Assembly (NCBI GenBank): GCA_041390465.1
Contig: JAWKPW010000013.1
Span: forward strand, 1 to 64,000
Direction: 5' to 3'
DNA from: JAABRU01 sp041390465
GTDB lineage: Bacteria > Desulfobacterota > Desulfobacteria > Desulfobacterales > Desulfococcaceae
DNA length: 64,000 bases
The translations under genes and the position numbers were made by a program. Within the stretch, counting starts at the first letter, position 1, and every line of letters starts with the position of its first letter. The notes beneath the pieces were generated by a model. That model worked only from the letters and a program-made list of their open reading frames with translations, was not told the DNA's origin and did no database searches. Shown piece after piece: positions 17,550-26,779 of the stretch.

Positions 17550-17674
17550 AGGACTGTCAAAAAAGTTTTTTGACAGTTTGAGGGCTCCAAACGGAAAATT
17601 TTGGAACCTGCCAAACTTTCCGTTTGGCACGCGTCTGCGGATTTCTGATGCAAAGAAATTTGTCTGACAGACCA
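17550..17674. repeat. MITE-like element C, copy 1 (shortened)
   Basis: It starts GGACTGTCAA and ends CTGACAGACCA. It contains a perfect CTGTCAAAAAA/TTTTTTGACAG hairpin (17554-17576), a CCAAAC...GTTTGG palindrome and the segment GATTTCTGATGCAAA. The same order of segments occurs at 54037-54246, which is longer. It abuts the element at 17426-17547. Confidence 0.6.
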
Positions 17675-17782
17675 CGCAGTGACAATGGGCAGCATCGTCA
17701 TATCCGCTGCTCCTGCATCCTGAACCTGCCAATATCAGGGGCTTTGATGTTTCCGAAAAAAATGCCGGAAAACATGCCCGGA

Positions 17783-18256
17783 TCATTTTTTCCGTATCAT
17801 ATCTGTCATGGCAGACAGGGCCATGAAATATCCCCGGTGTCCGAATCCGGCCATCTGTGCTGTCACAATGTCAGAAATCATGGATTTGTGACGGAAGGCT
17901 TCTCTTTTCCAGATATTGGAAAGATGGATTTCAATAACAGGCACATCCAGCAGCAGCAGAGCATCCCGGATGGCCACGCTGGTATGGGTATAGGCTGCGG
18001 GATTGATGATCACGCCGTCACATTTCTGGAATGCGCTCTGGATTTTTTCCACAATCTCCCCTTCCTGATTGGACTGAAAGGTTTCCACCTCCAGCCCCAG
18101 TTCTTCTCCCTGTTTCCCGAGTTCCCGGTTGATTTCATCCAGACCTGTTTTTCCGTATATCTCGGGTTCCCGCTTTCCCAGCATGTTCAGGTTGGGGCCG
18201 TGAATCACCAGAATTTTTTTTGCACAACTGCTGTCTTTCAATGACTTCTCCCTCAT
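17783..18256 (-). CDS. aroQ: Type II 3-dehydroquinate dehydratase
   Basis: Catalyses dehydration of 3-dehydroquinate to 3-dehydroshikimate in the shikimate pathway as a dodecameric type II enzyme. The family N-terminus HGPNLNMLGKREPEIYG includes the catalytic Arg and Tyr, followed by FQSNQEGEIVEKIQ, INPAAYTHTSVAIRDAL and the His-bearing EIHLSNIWKREAFRHKS. It has 157 residues, slightly above the usual 145-150 because of a short N-terminal extension. Its ATG overlaps the TGA of rpe by 4 bases, so the two genes are translationally coupled. Confidence 0.95.
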   Translation of the reverse strand: MREKSLKDSSCAKKILVIHGPNLNMLGKREPEIYGKTGLDEINRELGKQGEELGLEVETFQSNQEGEIVEKIQSAFQKCDGVIINPAAYTHTSVAIRDALLLLDVPVIEIHLSNIWKREAFRHKSMISDIVTAQMAGFGHRGYFMALSAMTDMIRKK

Positions 18257-18909
18257 TCTGCTATGATTTTTCTGAATTCGGCAATGGTCTTTTCATAATC
18301 CCCGCTGCCGAACACAGCAGAACCTGCCACAAAGACATCGGCTCCGGCCTTTGAAATCTTGCCAATGGTGTTCACGTTCACGCCGCCGTCCACCTGAATC
18401 AGGGCGGAAAGTCCTCTGTCATCCAGAATATTGCGAAGCTGCCGGATTTTGTCCAGACTGTTCTGAATGAAGCTTTGACCGCCAAATCCGGGGTTTACGC
18501 TCATGATAAGCACAAAATCCGTATACTCCAGCACCCATTCAATGGCATTGAGCGGCGTGGAGGGATTGAGTGCGACCCCGGCCTTGGCTCCGCAGTCCCG
18601 GATGAGCTGCAGACTGCGGTGCAGGTGAACACATGCCTCGGCATGTACACAAATCCAGTCCGCCCCGGCTTTGGCAAAATCCGGAACATAGGTGTCCGGA
18701 TGTTCAATCATCAGATGAACATCCAAAGGAAGCTGTGTGGAATGTCTTGCGGCTTCCACAATGATTGGGCCCATGGTGATGTTGGGCACAAAATGGCCAT
18801 CCATGACATCAATATGTATCCAGTTGGCCCCGGCTTTTTCCACAGCCCTGATTTCTTCACCCAGCCGGGCAAAATCAGCGGACAGAATGGATGGTGCAAT
18901 CAGTTTCAT
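18253..18909 (-). CDS. rpe: Ribulose-phosphate 3-epimerase
   Basis: Interconverts ribulose 5-phosphate and xylulose 5-phosphate in the pentose phosphate pathway. A 218-residue TIM barrel with the hallmark blocks IAPSILSADFARLGEE, HIDVMDGHFVPNITMGP, LDVHLMIEHPDTYV, VNPGFGGQSFI and QVDGGVNVNTIGKISKAGAD, including the metal-binding His and Asp residues. It is the first gene of the rpe-aroQ pair and overlaps aroQ by ATGA. Length and motifs are entirely standard. Confidence 0.97.
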   Translation of the reverse strand: MKLIAPSILSADFARLGEEIRAVEKAGANWIHIDVMDGHFVPNITMGPIIVEAARHSTQLPLDVHLMIEHPDTYVPDFAKAGADWICVHAEACVHLHRSLQLIRDCGAKAGVALNPSTPLNAIEWVLEYTDFVLIMSVNPGFGGQSFIQNSLDKIRQLRNILDDRGLSALIQVDGGVNVNTIGKISKAGADVFVAGSAVFGSGDYEKTIAEFRKIIAE

Positions 18910-19702
18910 GCAAGCAATAATCTCCGTTTGTCAATTTGGGTCAGAATATAAAAAAATGGATGAAACCTGATAAAATGACAGCGAGCTGCGCCTTGAAGCG
19001 CTTTCTGTCCTGTGAAAGACAAAAATAAGCAGGGATGCAAAAGCTGCTTTTGCTGAAAACTGTTTCAGATGCTGTCAGCTCACGAGTTTCTCCGGAAATA
19101 CAAAAAAAACCGGTTTGCGCAATTTTGGCATTTCCGCATCCCCCCGGTCACAGGGAATGCAAAAAACGGTAATGGGCCAAATCCTGATTTGCTCACGGAT
19201 TCCGGGTCAGAGTCAGCGGACAGATCGACGGATTTGACTCACAGCCCCCTTTTTTATATTCACAAAGCATAAAAAATGCAACATACCTTAAAATTTTCAA
19301 AATGTAAAGGCAATGCTGTTTTCTGATACACGGATTTCCGGGCGGAAAAAAGGAAGGGGGCAGTGCACAATCTCCCGGCTGCAATATGATTTTTCAGCAC
19401 CGGATCAAAATGGCTGGCGGTCGCGCGGAGCCGCACAGCATTTTCCCGGAGTTTCAAGGTGTTTTTTTCCGGGTCAAACGCGGCGTTGAAAAAAATCAGA
19501 CAAGGTTGCGCGCAAAGGCAGACTTTGAAGTCTGCCCGGATAACAAAGGCGCAACCAAAAGTTTCCGGGCATTCAAAAAACCGGATTTTTCAGAAAAAAT
19601 CCGGTTTTTCGGAAAACGCCATGGGCAAAAAAAATTATGCTGCTCTGCCGGTCAGAGGGTAGAGGAACAACTGGTTTGACCCATTGCAAAAAAGAGAAAA
19701 AA
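18910..19702. other. Long intergenic region with one hairpin, otherwise no gene seen
   Basis: About 790 bases between rpe and the flavoprotein gene. Apart from the family A hairpin at 19575-19609 it holds fragments reading GGGCCAAATC and CGGATTTGAC, which also recur near other hairpins in this window. Open frames of 60-100 codons exist but have no ribosome-binding site or recognisable product. Confidence 0.6.
19575..19609. repeat. Dispersed hairpin, family A copy 2
   Basis: AAAAAACCGGATTTTT, a CAG loop and AAAAAATCCGGTTTTT. Same core as the copy at 7497 but with a different flank. Confidence 0.8.
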
Positions 19703-21421
19703 TCACAGGCCGCGATAGTCTATTTCATAAGGCCATGCCTCATGTCCCCCTTCAATGAACCAGACCCGGTCAAATCCGGCTGCATTGAGAATCAACTGTG
19801 CCTCATATCCCCGCAGACTGATCTTGCAGTAGGCCAGAATATCTTTGTCTCTGGGCAGCTCATTCATGCGCCTTCTGAGATCTCCCAAAGGGATATGAAA
19901 ATGTCTGTGCGGCTCACAGGCAATGGTGAGCATTCTGTTTTCATCCGGTTCCCGGACATCCAGAAGCACAGCATCGCCTGTATCCATCCGTTTTTTTGCT
20001 TCTTCCGCAGACAGGGATATGGCAAGGCCGTCCATTTTGTTGCCCAGAATATGCGCGCAGGTGAGAATGGGATCAATGGGCGGACTGAAGGGCGGTGCAT
20101 AGGCCAGATCAATGCTGGCAAGCTGATCCAGCGTGCCGCCGAAATAAATGGTGCTGGCCACCACATCCACACGTTTTGCCGCATCCCCCATGCCTGCCAC
20201 CTGAACCCCAAGCACTTTGCGATCCTTTTTGGCAGCCAGCATTTTAATCAGAAGATAACGGGCATTTTTCATATAATGGGGACGATCCGGCCCGCCCCAG
20301 GTGATGACTTCATAGTCGATGTTCAGCCGTTTTGCCATGGCCTCCGTCATTCCGGTGCGGCCGACATGGAAGTCAAAACATTTCACAATGCCGGTTCCGC
20401 CGATGCCGTCAAAGGGAACAGACCGGCCGGCAATGTGATTGGCGATAATGCGGCCATGTTTGTTTGCCGTTGATCCCAAAGGCACATACATGGGACCGCC
20501 CATGACTTTGTTCACATAACTGTTTACCACACAGTCACCGCCCGCATAAATATCCGGATCACTGGTCTGGCAGTATTCATTGACCAGAATGCCGCCTTTT
20601 TCCATGCAGGACAGTCCTGCTTCCCGGGCAAGCATGTCCCCGGGCCGGGTTCCCACTGCAATAATAACGCAGTCTGCGGGGATGCTCTGTCTGTCTGTCT
20701 GCACAGAAACCACTTTTTCACCGCCTGCATCTGCCTTCAGCGCGGTCACTCTTTCTCCAAGAACCAGTTCCACCTCATTGTCATCCAGATGGAGCTGAAC
20801 ATACGCGGCAATATCCTTATCCAGAACACCGGGCATGACCTGATCAAACATTTCCACCAGGGTGACATCCATGCCCCGGTTTACCAGCGCTTCGGTAACT
20901 TCAATGCCGATAAATCCAGCGCCCACCATCACAGCTTTCCGAAATCCCTGTTTTCCGATTTCCTCCACCAAAGTTCGGGCATGTTCGGGATGGGTCATGA
21001 ACCAGACATTTTTCAGATCAATGCCCTCAATCGGGGGGCGGAACGCATAACCTCCGGTGGCCAGCACCAGTTTGTCATACGGCATGTCTGTCTTGCTGCC
21101 GGTATTCAGATCTTTTACCCGCACGGTTTTGTTTTTGCGGTCAATGCGGACAGCCTCGGTGCGGGTCAGGGTCTTGAATCCTTTGGTATCTGCAAAAAAT
21201 TCAGGGGTTCTGGGAACGCCTATCTGGGTGTGGGTCAGTGCTTTGATATTGATGAATTCGCCTTCCACATAATAGGGAAGACCGCAGGCTCCGTAAGATA
21301 CCAGTTCATCTTTTTCAATCATGGTAATATCCGCGTCCGGCATCAGTCGCCGAAGCCGGCTTGCTGCTTTCGGGCCGCAGGCCACACCGCCAATAATCAG
21401 AACACGCAATGGGGATGACAT
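19703..21421 (-). CDS. CoA-disulfide reductase-like FAD oxidoreductase with C-terminal rhodanese domain
   Basis: A 572-residue flavoprotein. The N-terminal FAD-binding fold begins LRVLIIGGVACGPKAASRLR. The active-site Cys lies in SYGACGLPYYVEG (SxxxCxxP type, as in CoA disulfide reductase). A second nucleotide-binding motif is GFRKAVMVGAGFIGIEV, and DIYAGGDCV marks the FAD C-terminal site. A rhodanese domain of about 100 residues follows, with DVREPDENRM and the Cys in AYCKISLRGYEA. This architecture is known for CoA-polysulfide or CoA-disulfide reductases that handle sulfane sulfur, fitting a sulfur-metabolising host. The ATG at 21421 has AAGGAAAGG upstream; an in-frame ATG 156 bases earlier would add a sequence unlike the family. 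Confidence 0.9.
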   Translation of the reverse strand: MSSPLRVLIIGGVACGPKAASRLRRLMPDADITMIEKDELVSYGACGLPYYVEGEFINIKALTHTQIGVPRTPEFFADTKGFKTLTRTEAVRIDRKNKTVRVKDLNTGSKTDMPYDKLVLATGGYAFRPPIEGIDLKNVWFMTHPEHARTLVEEIGKQGFRKAVMVGAGFIGIEVTEALVNRGMDVTLVEMFDQVMPGVLDKDIAAYVQLHLDDNEVELVLGERVTALKADAGGEKVVSVQTDRQSIPADCVIIAVGTRPGDMLAREAGLSCMEKGGILVNEYCQTSDPDIYAGGDCVVNSYVNKVMGGPMYVPLGSTANKHGRIIANHIAGRSVPFDGIGGTGIVKCFDFHVGRTGMTEAMAKRLNIDYEVITWGGPDRPHYMKNARYLLIKMLAAKKDRKVLGVQVAGMGDAAKRVDVVASTIYFGGTLDQLASIDLAYAPPFSPPIDPILTCAHILGNKMDGLAISLSAEEAKKRMDTGDAVLLDVREPDENRMLTIACEPHRHFHIPLGDLRRRMNELPRDKDILAYCKISLRGYEAQLILNAAGFDRVWFIEGGHEAWPYEIDYRGL

Positions 21422-21829
21422 TGAAAAACCTTTCCTTTCTCTGAAAATGAATGAGCACAGGCTTTCAAAAAATCTTTGGGTGCTTTTGCCAGTCAGGGAG
21501 CAGGAAGTATGCATTCCCCGTGCTGCCTTCCCAAAAATTTTTTTAAAGTCTTCGGGAGTTGTGCAGTTTAAATCCAATCTTCTGATTTTATCGGATATAT
21601 GTTTTATATTATCAATAATTTCAAAGAATTGAAATTCAACTGTCTGACCCCCGTCTTTTGAAGAGAAAACAGTCCGGCTCAGGTCCGGATCATTTTATGA
21701 TTTATCTCTATAAAAAACAGGATGGCTTGTCAACGATTTCTTTTTGGCTGTGCAGCGCTGTTTTTTTTTCTTTAGACAAAATTAACCTGTTATCATTTCA
21801 AACTGTTGTTCCGCAAACGCAGCAGCGGT
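21422..21829. other. Intergenic region, no feature seen
   Basis: A 408-base gap on the minus strand between the end of ubiD-like and the start of the flavoprotein gene. It is A+T-rich in its middle (21590-21790) and must contain the flavoprotein promoter, but no convincing -35/-10 pair or hairpin was picked out. Confidence 0.4.
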
Positions 21830-23626
21830 TCAGATATCAAAGCGCAGTTCCTCAGGCCATTCCCGCTCATGTCCGTCCGCAGGCCCCTTGCGGCACGCGT
21901 CAATGACAGCACGGTGATTTTCAATGACAATATCCCGGCCCGGATCCGTATTGTTGAAGAGTTTCCACAAAAGCAGGGAATTGTCATGCAGATCAATCTG
22001 CTCATCATACAGCACAAAGATATTGAACATCCGCAGTTCAGCCAGCCCCATCAGCAGCAGCGCCAAATCCCTTCCGCTCCGATCCTTTGATTTCCGCACC
22101 GAAACCGCAAGGATGCGGTTGGCCCTTTTTTCCGCATATTCCGGAAACAGATGCCTGCACGAAACCGCTTCCGGCATCAGGGTGCGGAGAATGCAGTCCA
22201 GTCCATCCCGCGATGGAGGCGGAATCTGATCCGGCAGTCTGTTTCTGTCCGGTTCCGAACTGAGGCGCCGGGTAAGATCCAGTCCGATTTTGTTGCCGAA
22301 ATTGGGAAAGGGAGAGGAATGATCCAGCACATCCAGTATGCCCTGGGTCAAAGTGATGTCTGAGGCAAGGTCAAATTTTGTCATCAGGGCATCAATCACC
22401 TGCGCGGGGTCACGGGGGCTGACATCTTTGTCCACCACGGCAATGGCCTTGCAGAAACTCATCTGTCCCTGTCCCCACAGACCGCTCATGATTTTTTTGG
22501 CATGTCCCTCATATTCCTTGTCAATGGACACAGCCACAATATTGTGAAACACGCCTTCCCAGGGAAACCAGTAATCCTGAATTTCGGGAAAAACAGTCTG
22601 CAGCATGGGCAGAAAGATTCTTTCCGTGGCTTTGGCAAGATAACAGTCTTCCATTGGCGGACGTCCCACCAGAGTGGCATTGTAAATGGGATCTTTCCGA
22701 TGGGTGATGGCTGTGACATGAAAAACCGGGTAATGGTCCGCCAGGGAATAATAGCCGGTATGATCCCCGAAGGGCCCTTCCAGTCGCAGTTCATCCGGTT
22801 CCACATAGCCTTCCAGCACAAATTCAGCCTCGGCAGGCACTTCCAGATCCATGCTCACACATTTGGTCAGGGAAACCGGTTTCTTGCGGATGAATCCGGC
22901 CAGAATGATCTCATCCAGGCCTCTGGGCATGGGCGCTGTGGCTGCATATACGGTGGCAGGATCCGCTCCAATGGCAACTGCCACAGGCATACGTTTTCCC
23001 GCGCGGCGGTATTCATTGTAATAATGGGAGCCGTCCTTGTGAATATGCCAGTGCATTCCGGTGGTGTTTCTGTCAAAAATCTGCAGACGGTACATGCCCA
23101 TATTGCGTTTTCCGGTTTCCAGACTCCGGGTGATGACCAGAGGCAGAGTAATAAAAGGGCCTGCATCACCGGGCCAGCAGTGCAGCACCGGCAGTCTGCC
23201 CAGATCCACCTGTTTTCCGGTAAGAACCACTTCCTGACAGGGCGGGATTTTTCCCCGGAATCTGCGGGGCAGAAAAGATCCCATTTCCAGCGCCAGGGGA
23301 ATGGTGCGCAGGATTTCTTTCAGATTTTTCGGCGGATGAAACTGGGTGTATTTTCTCACCCGTTCAGCCAGTTCATCCAGATGTCCCACGCCCAGAGCCA
23401 TGCAGATTCTTCCGGGGCTTCCGAAAATATTGGTGCAGACCGGAAAATCCGAACCTTTCACCTTTTCAAACAAAAGGGCCCTGCCGCCTTCCGGGCTTTT
23501 GGATTCCCGGTCTGTGTAGCGGCTGATTTCCACATACGGAGAAACCTCATGCCGGATATGCAGGATTTCCCCGGCCTTTTCCAGCGCGTCCAGAAATTCT
23601 CTCAGATTTTTATACAATTTCCTCAT
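21830..23626 (-). CDS. UbiD family decarboxylase
   Basis: A prenylated-FMN-dependent aryl or acrylic acid decarboxylase of 598 residues, longer than E. coli UbiD (497). Typical blocks are GTGMHWHIHKDGSH-like TGMHWHIHKDGSHYYNEY, VAVAIGADPATVYAATAP, EFVLEGYVEPDELRLEGPFG followed by DHTGYYS, and a late SFCKAIAVVDKDVSP. It follows ubiX with a 17-base overlap, the usual pairing because UbiX makes the prenyl-FMN cofactor. In an anaerobe with a UbiE/MenG gene, decarboxylation in menaquinone (futalosine route) synthesis is plausible, but other aromatic substrates cannot be excluded. Confidence 0.9.
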   Translation of the reverse strand: MRKLYKNLREFLDALEKAGEILHIRHEVSPYVEISRYTDRESKSPEGGRALLFEKVKGSDFPVCTNIFGSPGRICMALGVGHLDELAERVRKYTQFHPPKNLKEILRTIPLALEMGSFLPRRFRGKIPPCQEVVLTGKQVDLGRLPVLHCWPGDAGPFITLPLVITRSLETGKRNMGMYRLQIFDRNTTGMHWHIHKDGSHYYNEYRRAGKRMPVAVAIGADPATVYAATAPMPRGLDEIILAGFIRKKPVSLTKCVSMDLEVPAEAEFVLEGYVEPDELRLEGPFGDHTGYYSLADHYPVFHVTAITHRKDPIYNATLVGRPPMEDCYLAKATERIFLPMLQTVFPEIQDYWFPWEGVFHNIVAVSIDKEYEGHAKKIMSGLWGQGQMSFCKAIAVVDKDVSPRDPAQVIDALMTKFDLASDITLTQGILDVLDHSSPFPNFGNKIGLDLTRRLSSEPDRNRLPDQIPPPSRDGLDCILRTLMPEAVSCRHLFPEYAEKRANRILAVSVRKSKDRSGRDLALLLMGLAELRMFNIFVLYDEQIDLHDNSLLLWKLFNNTDPGRDIVIENHRAVIDACRKGPADGHEREWPEELRFDI

Positions 23627-24215
23627 CTCCCCAGCGTTTCATGGCAATGTTGATATGCAGTTGATCCAATGCTCTGGCTGCTGTGGCATCCACCATCTCC
23701 GGAATGCTTTCAGGCCGGGTGTAAAAACTGGGACACGGCGGCATGATGATGGCTCCGGCCATTGCGGTTTTGCGCATGTTTTCAATGTGAATCAGGTTCA
23801 AAGGGGTCTCACGGGTCAGCAGCACCAGAGGCCGTTTTTCTTTCAGGCACACATCCGCTGCCCGATGAATCAGACTGTCAGAGATGCCGGAAGCAATGGC
23901 TCCCAAAGTTTTCATGGAACAGGGCGCAATAATCATGCCCTGATGCAGAAAGGAACCGCTGGCAGGGGGCGCAAACAGATCATCGGGTTCATGGCAGTTC
24001 AGACGGGCATCTGCATGAAAAACAGTTCCCTGCGCGTGAAGAAATTCTCCAAAATCCTCTCCTCTGTACGCGGTTTCGTGCATCAGCACCTGGCGCCCCG
24101 CATGGGACAGGGACAGATGCACTTCCACAGGTCTTTCCAGCAGGGCTTTGAGAATCCGGATGCCGTAAATCACTCCGGATGCCCCGCATATGGCAACAAC
24201 GATTTTTTTGTTCAA
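23610..24215 (-). CDS. ubiX: Flavin prenyltransferase UbiX
   Basis: Makes prenylated FMN, the cofactor of UbiD decarboxylases, from FMN and dimethylallyl phosphate. Characteristic are VVAICGASGVIYGIRILKAL (FMN-binding Rossmann-like N-terminus), SGSFLHQGMIIAPCSMKTLG, and the late PLVLLTRETPLNLIHIENM. The preferred start is TTG at 24215 preceded by AAGGA, giving about 201 residues, the normal size; an ATG 96 bases upstream would add an unrelated N-terminus. It precedes and overlaps the UbiD-family gene by 17 bases and is presumably cotranscribed with it. Confidence 0.92.
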   Translation of the reverse strand: MNKKIVVAICGASGVIYGIRILKALLERPVEVHLSLSHAGRQVLMHETAYRGEDFGEFLHAQGTVFHADARLNCHEPDDLFAPPASGSFLHQGMIIAPCSMKTLGAIASGISDSLIHRAADVCLKEKRPLVLLTRETPLNLIHIENMRKTAMAGAIIMPPCPSFYTRPESIPEMVDATAARALDQLHINIAMKRWGDEEIV

Positions 24216-24386
24216 TGAAGTTTTCCTTGTTTGCTGTGGCAGAATTTGCTGACCGACTGCCTTTTGCAATATAAACAGGCAGGCATAAATTTTCATGTAT
24301 AAAGGCAGCATAAGCGTTCGGACTGTGCCATCTGAATGAACAGCTTATCCCATAAAATTTATGGAATTTTAATTATGCCATCCGTA

Positions 24387-25208
24387 TCAATTTGTCATCA
24401 CAGATTCCTTGAAATCTTCAAGGAATTTACCGAAGTCAATACCGTAAACCGCTCTGAATACCCTGTCGTGCTTACTGTCATTTATAAGTTTTTTCATATA
24501 CAAAACAAATTTATCCCTGCCATACTGCTTTATAAGATAATCAACAATGCACGCAAACTGACTGTACATGAAAGGGATTCTGTATTTTACGTCAAGTTTA
24601 ATCCGGTCTTCCTTCTTTGTTTTGAAATATTCAGGAGGCATAAAATTGCCTTTTCGGATGTATCTGCATGTTTCAGATTTTGAGGGGTACCATGATGTTC
24701 CCATTTGACCAGAGCTGTAAACAGCAATGCCTTCAAGCAGCCATGCCGGATATTGGGAAGCTTTTATGATTCCGGAGTGCTGATGAAGCAAAGAATGCGA
24801 CAGTTCATGCTTAAGGTAAATTTCCAAAGAAATTTCATTATGTTCAGCTTCTTTCAATGCCCAGGGTGATATGACAATGTCACCGTTGTAAAAAGCGCAG
24901 AATCTTGCTTTTGACATTGAACGTCTGCGATAGCTGTCTTTGTCCTTAAAAATGAAGATTCTTGGCTTTCTTATAAATTTCAAGGCATGAAAATCTTCAA
25001 CCATTGGGATTAAAGAATCAATTGCGTTCAGCCCGGTGTATTCAGTTCCCTTTTGAATATAAACAGCAGTGTTTTTCAATTCATTTTCAGAAAACCCGAT
25101 GATAACCGGGGAATAAGGGAACAGTTTGCCAAACAGAAAGCTGTAAGCAATGAAGCCCATGATAAAAATGGTGACTGTTAAAATTGTATATTTCCGTTTT
25201 CTGCTCAT
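24387..25208 (-). CDS. Membrane-anchored putative zinc metallopeptidase
   Basis: A 273-residue protein with one N-terminal membrane segment (TILTVTIFIMGFIAYSFLFG, ~8-27) placing the rest outside. The zinc motif HELSH is at residues 134-138, and the downstream glutamate in AWLLEGIAVY (E159) is the likely third ligand, the arrangement of gluzincin MA-clan peptidases. Target and processing role are unknown. It lies in the accessory island, 13 bases from an attC-like palindrome that separates it from hicBA. Its DNA is more A+T-rich than the neighbouring ubiX/ubiD, consistent with acquisition by transfer. Confidence 0.7.
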   Translation of the reverse strand: MSRKRKYTILTVTIFIMGFIAYSFLFGKLFPYSPVIIGFSENELKNTAVYIQKGTEYTGLNAIDSLIPMVEDFHALKFIRKPRIFIFKDKDSYRRRSMSKARFCAFYNGDIVISPWALKEAEHNEISLEIYLKHELSHSLLHQHSGIIKASQYPAWLLEGIAVYSSGQMGTSWYPSKSETCRYIRKGNFMPPEYFKTKKEDRIKLDVKYRIPFMYSQFACIVDYLIKQYGRDKFVLYMKKLINDSKHDRVFRAVYGIDFGKFLEDFKESVMTN

Positions 25209-25220
25209 TTTTATTATTCA

Positions 25221-25300
25221 GGTATAATGCAAAGCTCAGCAGTTCGGTTTCGCGTAGCGAAGCGGAGCAAAGCCGAATCCGCCTGAGCGTTTGGTTAGGC
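25221..25300 (-). other. attC-like imperfect palindrome downstream of hicBA
   Basis: Read on the minus strand it begins GCCTAAC, fitting the RYYYAAC core of integron attC sites, then has nested inverted arms GCTCAG/CTGAGC and GATTCGG/CCGAAC around CTTTGCTCCGC. The far end (GCATTATACC) is only a weak match to GTTRRRY. Position after a toxin-antitoxin cassette and before the next gene is what an attC site would have. No integrase is present in the window. Confidence 0.4.
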
Positions 25301-25314
25301 TTTTAATTCAACAA

Positions 25315-25539
25315 TTACAAATAGTTTTTAAACTCATCAACTGTCATTTCACAGTCATTAAGAATTTTGTTCATCAGTCCCACACCAATTGTTTCACCTG
25401 AATGGACAGGCACAACTGTGGAACGACTGTCAGGATGCTGAAGATAATGGTGGCTGCCCCTTATTCTGATTATTTCAAAACCCGCACTTTTCAAGGCTGA
25501 AATAATTTGACGTGCTGTAAGCCAAGGTATTCTGCTCAT
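25315..25539 (-). CDS. hicA: HicA family toxin (mRNA interferase)
   Basis: HicA toxins are small double-stranded-RNA-binding-fold ribonucleases that cleave mRNA. This 74-residue copy has the usual ITARQIISALKSAGFE-like start (WLTARQIISALKSAGFE), then the key His in RIRGSHHYLQHPD and TVVPVHSGETIGVGLMNKIL. Its ATG overlaps the stop of hicB by 4 bases, with the antitoxin first (hicB-hicA order). The pair lies between an attC-like site and an IS110 element. It appears intact. Confidence 0.92.
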   Translation of the reverse strand: MSRIPWLTARQIISALKSAGFEIIRIRGSHHYLQHPDSRSTVVPVHSGETIGVGLMNKILNDCEMTVDEFKNYL

Positions 25540-25751
25540 ACTCCTACCGCTATCCTCTGAATGCCCACAAACTGTAAATCAGAAATTTTGTCAGCTTCGA
25601 CTTCCAGACACAGTTCAATTGCTTCTCTGATACGTTCCATAAGGGTATCAAGAGATTTTGCCTGGGTATGGCAACCTTTAAGTCCCGGAACACTTGCAAC
25701 AAAATATCCGTCTGAATCATATTCAATAATTACACTAAATTCCCGTTTCAC
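25536..25751 (-). CDS. hicB: HicB family antitoxin
   Basis: A 71-residue HicB-type partially degraded RNase H-fold protein that neutralises HicA. It shows the family start FSVIIEYDSDGYFVASVPGL, then KGCHTQAKSLDTLMERIREA and IELCLEVE. It is shorter than HicB proteins that carry a C-terminal DNA-binding helix, so autoregulation by DNA binding is doubtful. It precedes hicA and overlaps it by 4 bases. Confidence 0.92.
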   Translation of the reverse strand: MKREFSVIIEYDSDGYFVASVPGLKGCHTQAKSLDTLMERIREAIELCLEVEADKISDLQFVGIQRIAVGV

Positions 25752-25843
25752 TGATTTATCTCCTACTGCGATTTTTTACCTTCTGATAACTATAGTTTTT
25801 AAGAAAATAAATTTGGGGCTCTCCGTAGCGACTGTGTTAAATG

Positions 25844-26779
25844 TCAAGCATAATCCGGGTTCCATGCTTCATTTTTTGCGACCATACTGTTAAGGATCAC
25901 AAGGATCTTTCTCGTACAGGCCGTAACAGCCACCATTTTGTTTTTGCCTTTGGAAACAAGATGCTGATAATATGAACGTATCACCGGATTATGACGGATT
26001 GCGGCCAGTGTGGGCATATACATCAGTTTTCTGACTTCACATCGTCCGCCGCCGGTCATGCGTTTTCCCCGGAACTGTCCGCTGTCACGGTTCACAGGGG
26101 CCGTTCCCGTCAGGGATGCGATTTCTTTGCCACCGACTTTGCCGAGTTCCGGGAGATCGGTAACAAGAGAGGATGCGGTATTTTCTCCGATTCCCCGGAA
26201 ACTGCCAATGATTCCGGCTTTCTGCTTCAGTTCGGGCGAAGAATCGATGAGTATGCGGATCTGCTCCTCAACCCCGCGGATCTGTGTCTCAATTGCGGAA
26301 ATAACTGTCCGGATGCTTTTTTCAATGAATTCATCCCGGCAGTGTTCCGTGCGGTTTTTTTCCGCTGTCCGCATATTTGTCAACTGACGTTTCCTTGCTG
26401 TCAGTGATTTGATTTTGCGGGTAATTTCGTCAGCAGCACATGTTGCCGGAGGCTGCAGGGCTGCACCGAAACGGGCAATGATGCGGGCATCAATCCTGTC
26501 GGTTTTGGCGGTCTGACCGGCGGCTTTGGCAAAATCCCGGATACGTTTCGGGTTGACAACGGCAACCGGAAGTCCGGCTGCGTAAAGTTCTTCGGCCAGG
26601 GGAAGTTCATAACCTCCGGTGGCTTCCATCACGATGAGTTCCGGTTCCGCGGCACGGAACATGTTCACTGCTTTCTGTATGTTTTCAGGAGTGTAATCAA
26701 TGTGATGATCGGAACCGTCAGACATGCGGTGAAAGTCAAAGGTTTTTTTGGAAATGTCGATGCCGATGCAGTTTTTCAT
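25844..26779 (-). CDS. IS110-family transposase
   Basis: A 311-residue DEDD/serine transposase. The N-terminal RuvC-like part has Asp8 in GIDISKKTF, Glu in IVMEATGGYELPL and two Asp in TAKTDRIDARIIARF. The C-terminal Tnp20 part has FRGIGENTASSLVTDLPELG and the nucleophile region LTGTAPVNRDSGQFRGKR. Length is in the usual 300-400 range, slightly short. No terminal inverted repeats were found, as expected for this family. It lies in the accessory island between hicBA and the restriction locus. The reading frame is intact, so it may be active. Confidence 0.93.
   Translation of the reverse strand: MKNCIGIDISKKTFDFHRMSDGSDHHIDYTPENIQKAVNMFRAAEPELIVMEATGGYELPLAEELYAAGLPVAVVNPKRIRDFAKAAGQTAKTDRIDARIIARFGAALQPPATCAADEITRKIKSLTARKRQLTNMRTAEKNRTEHCRDEFIEKSIRTVISAIETQIRGVEEQIRILIDSSPELKQKAGIIGSFRGIGENTASSLVTDLPELGKVGGKEIASLTGTAPVNRDSGQFRGKRMTGGGRCEVRKLMYMPTLAAIRHNPVIRSYYQHLVSKGKNKMVAVTACTRKILVILNSMVAKNEAWNPDYA

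Noticed and set aside
24300..24345. GATAAGC...GCTTATC palindrome considered as a third attC-like site
   Set aside because: Its ends do not carry the AAC/GTT core, so it was not listed.
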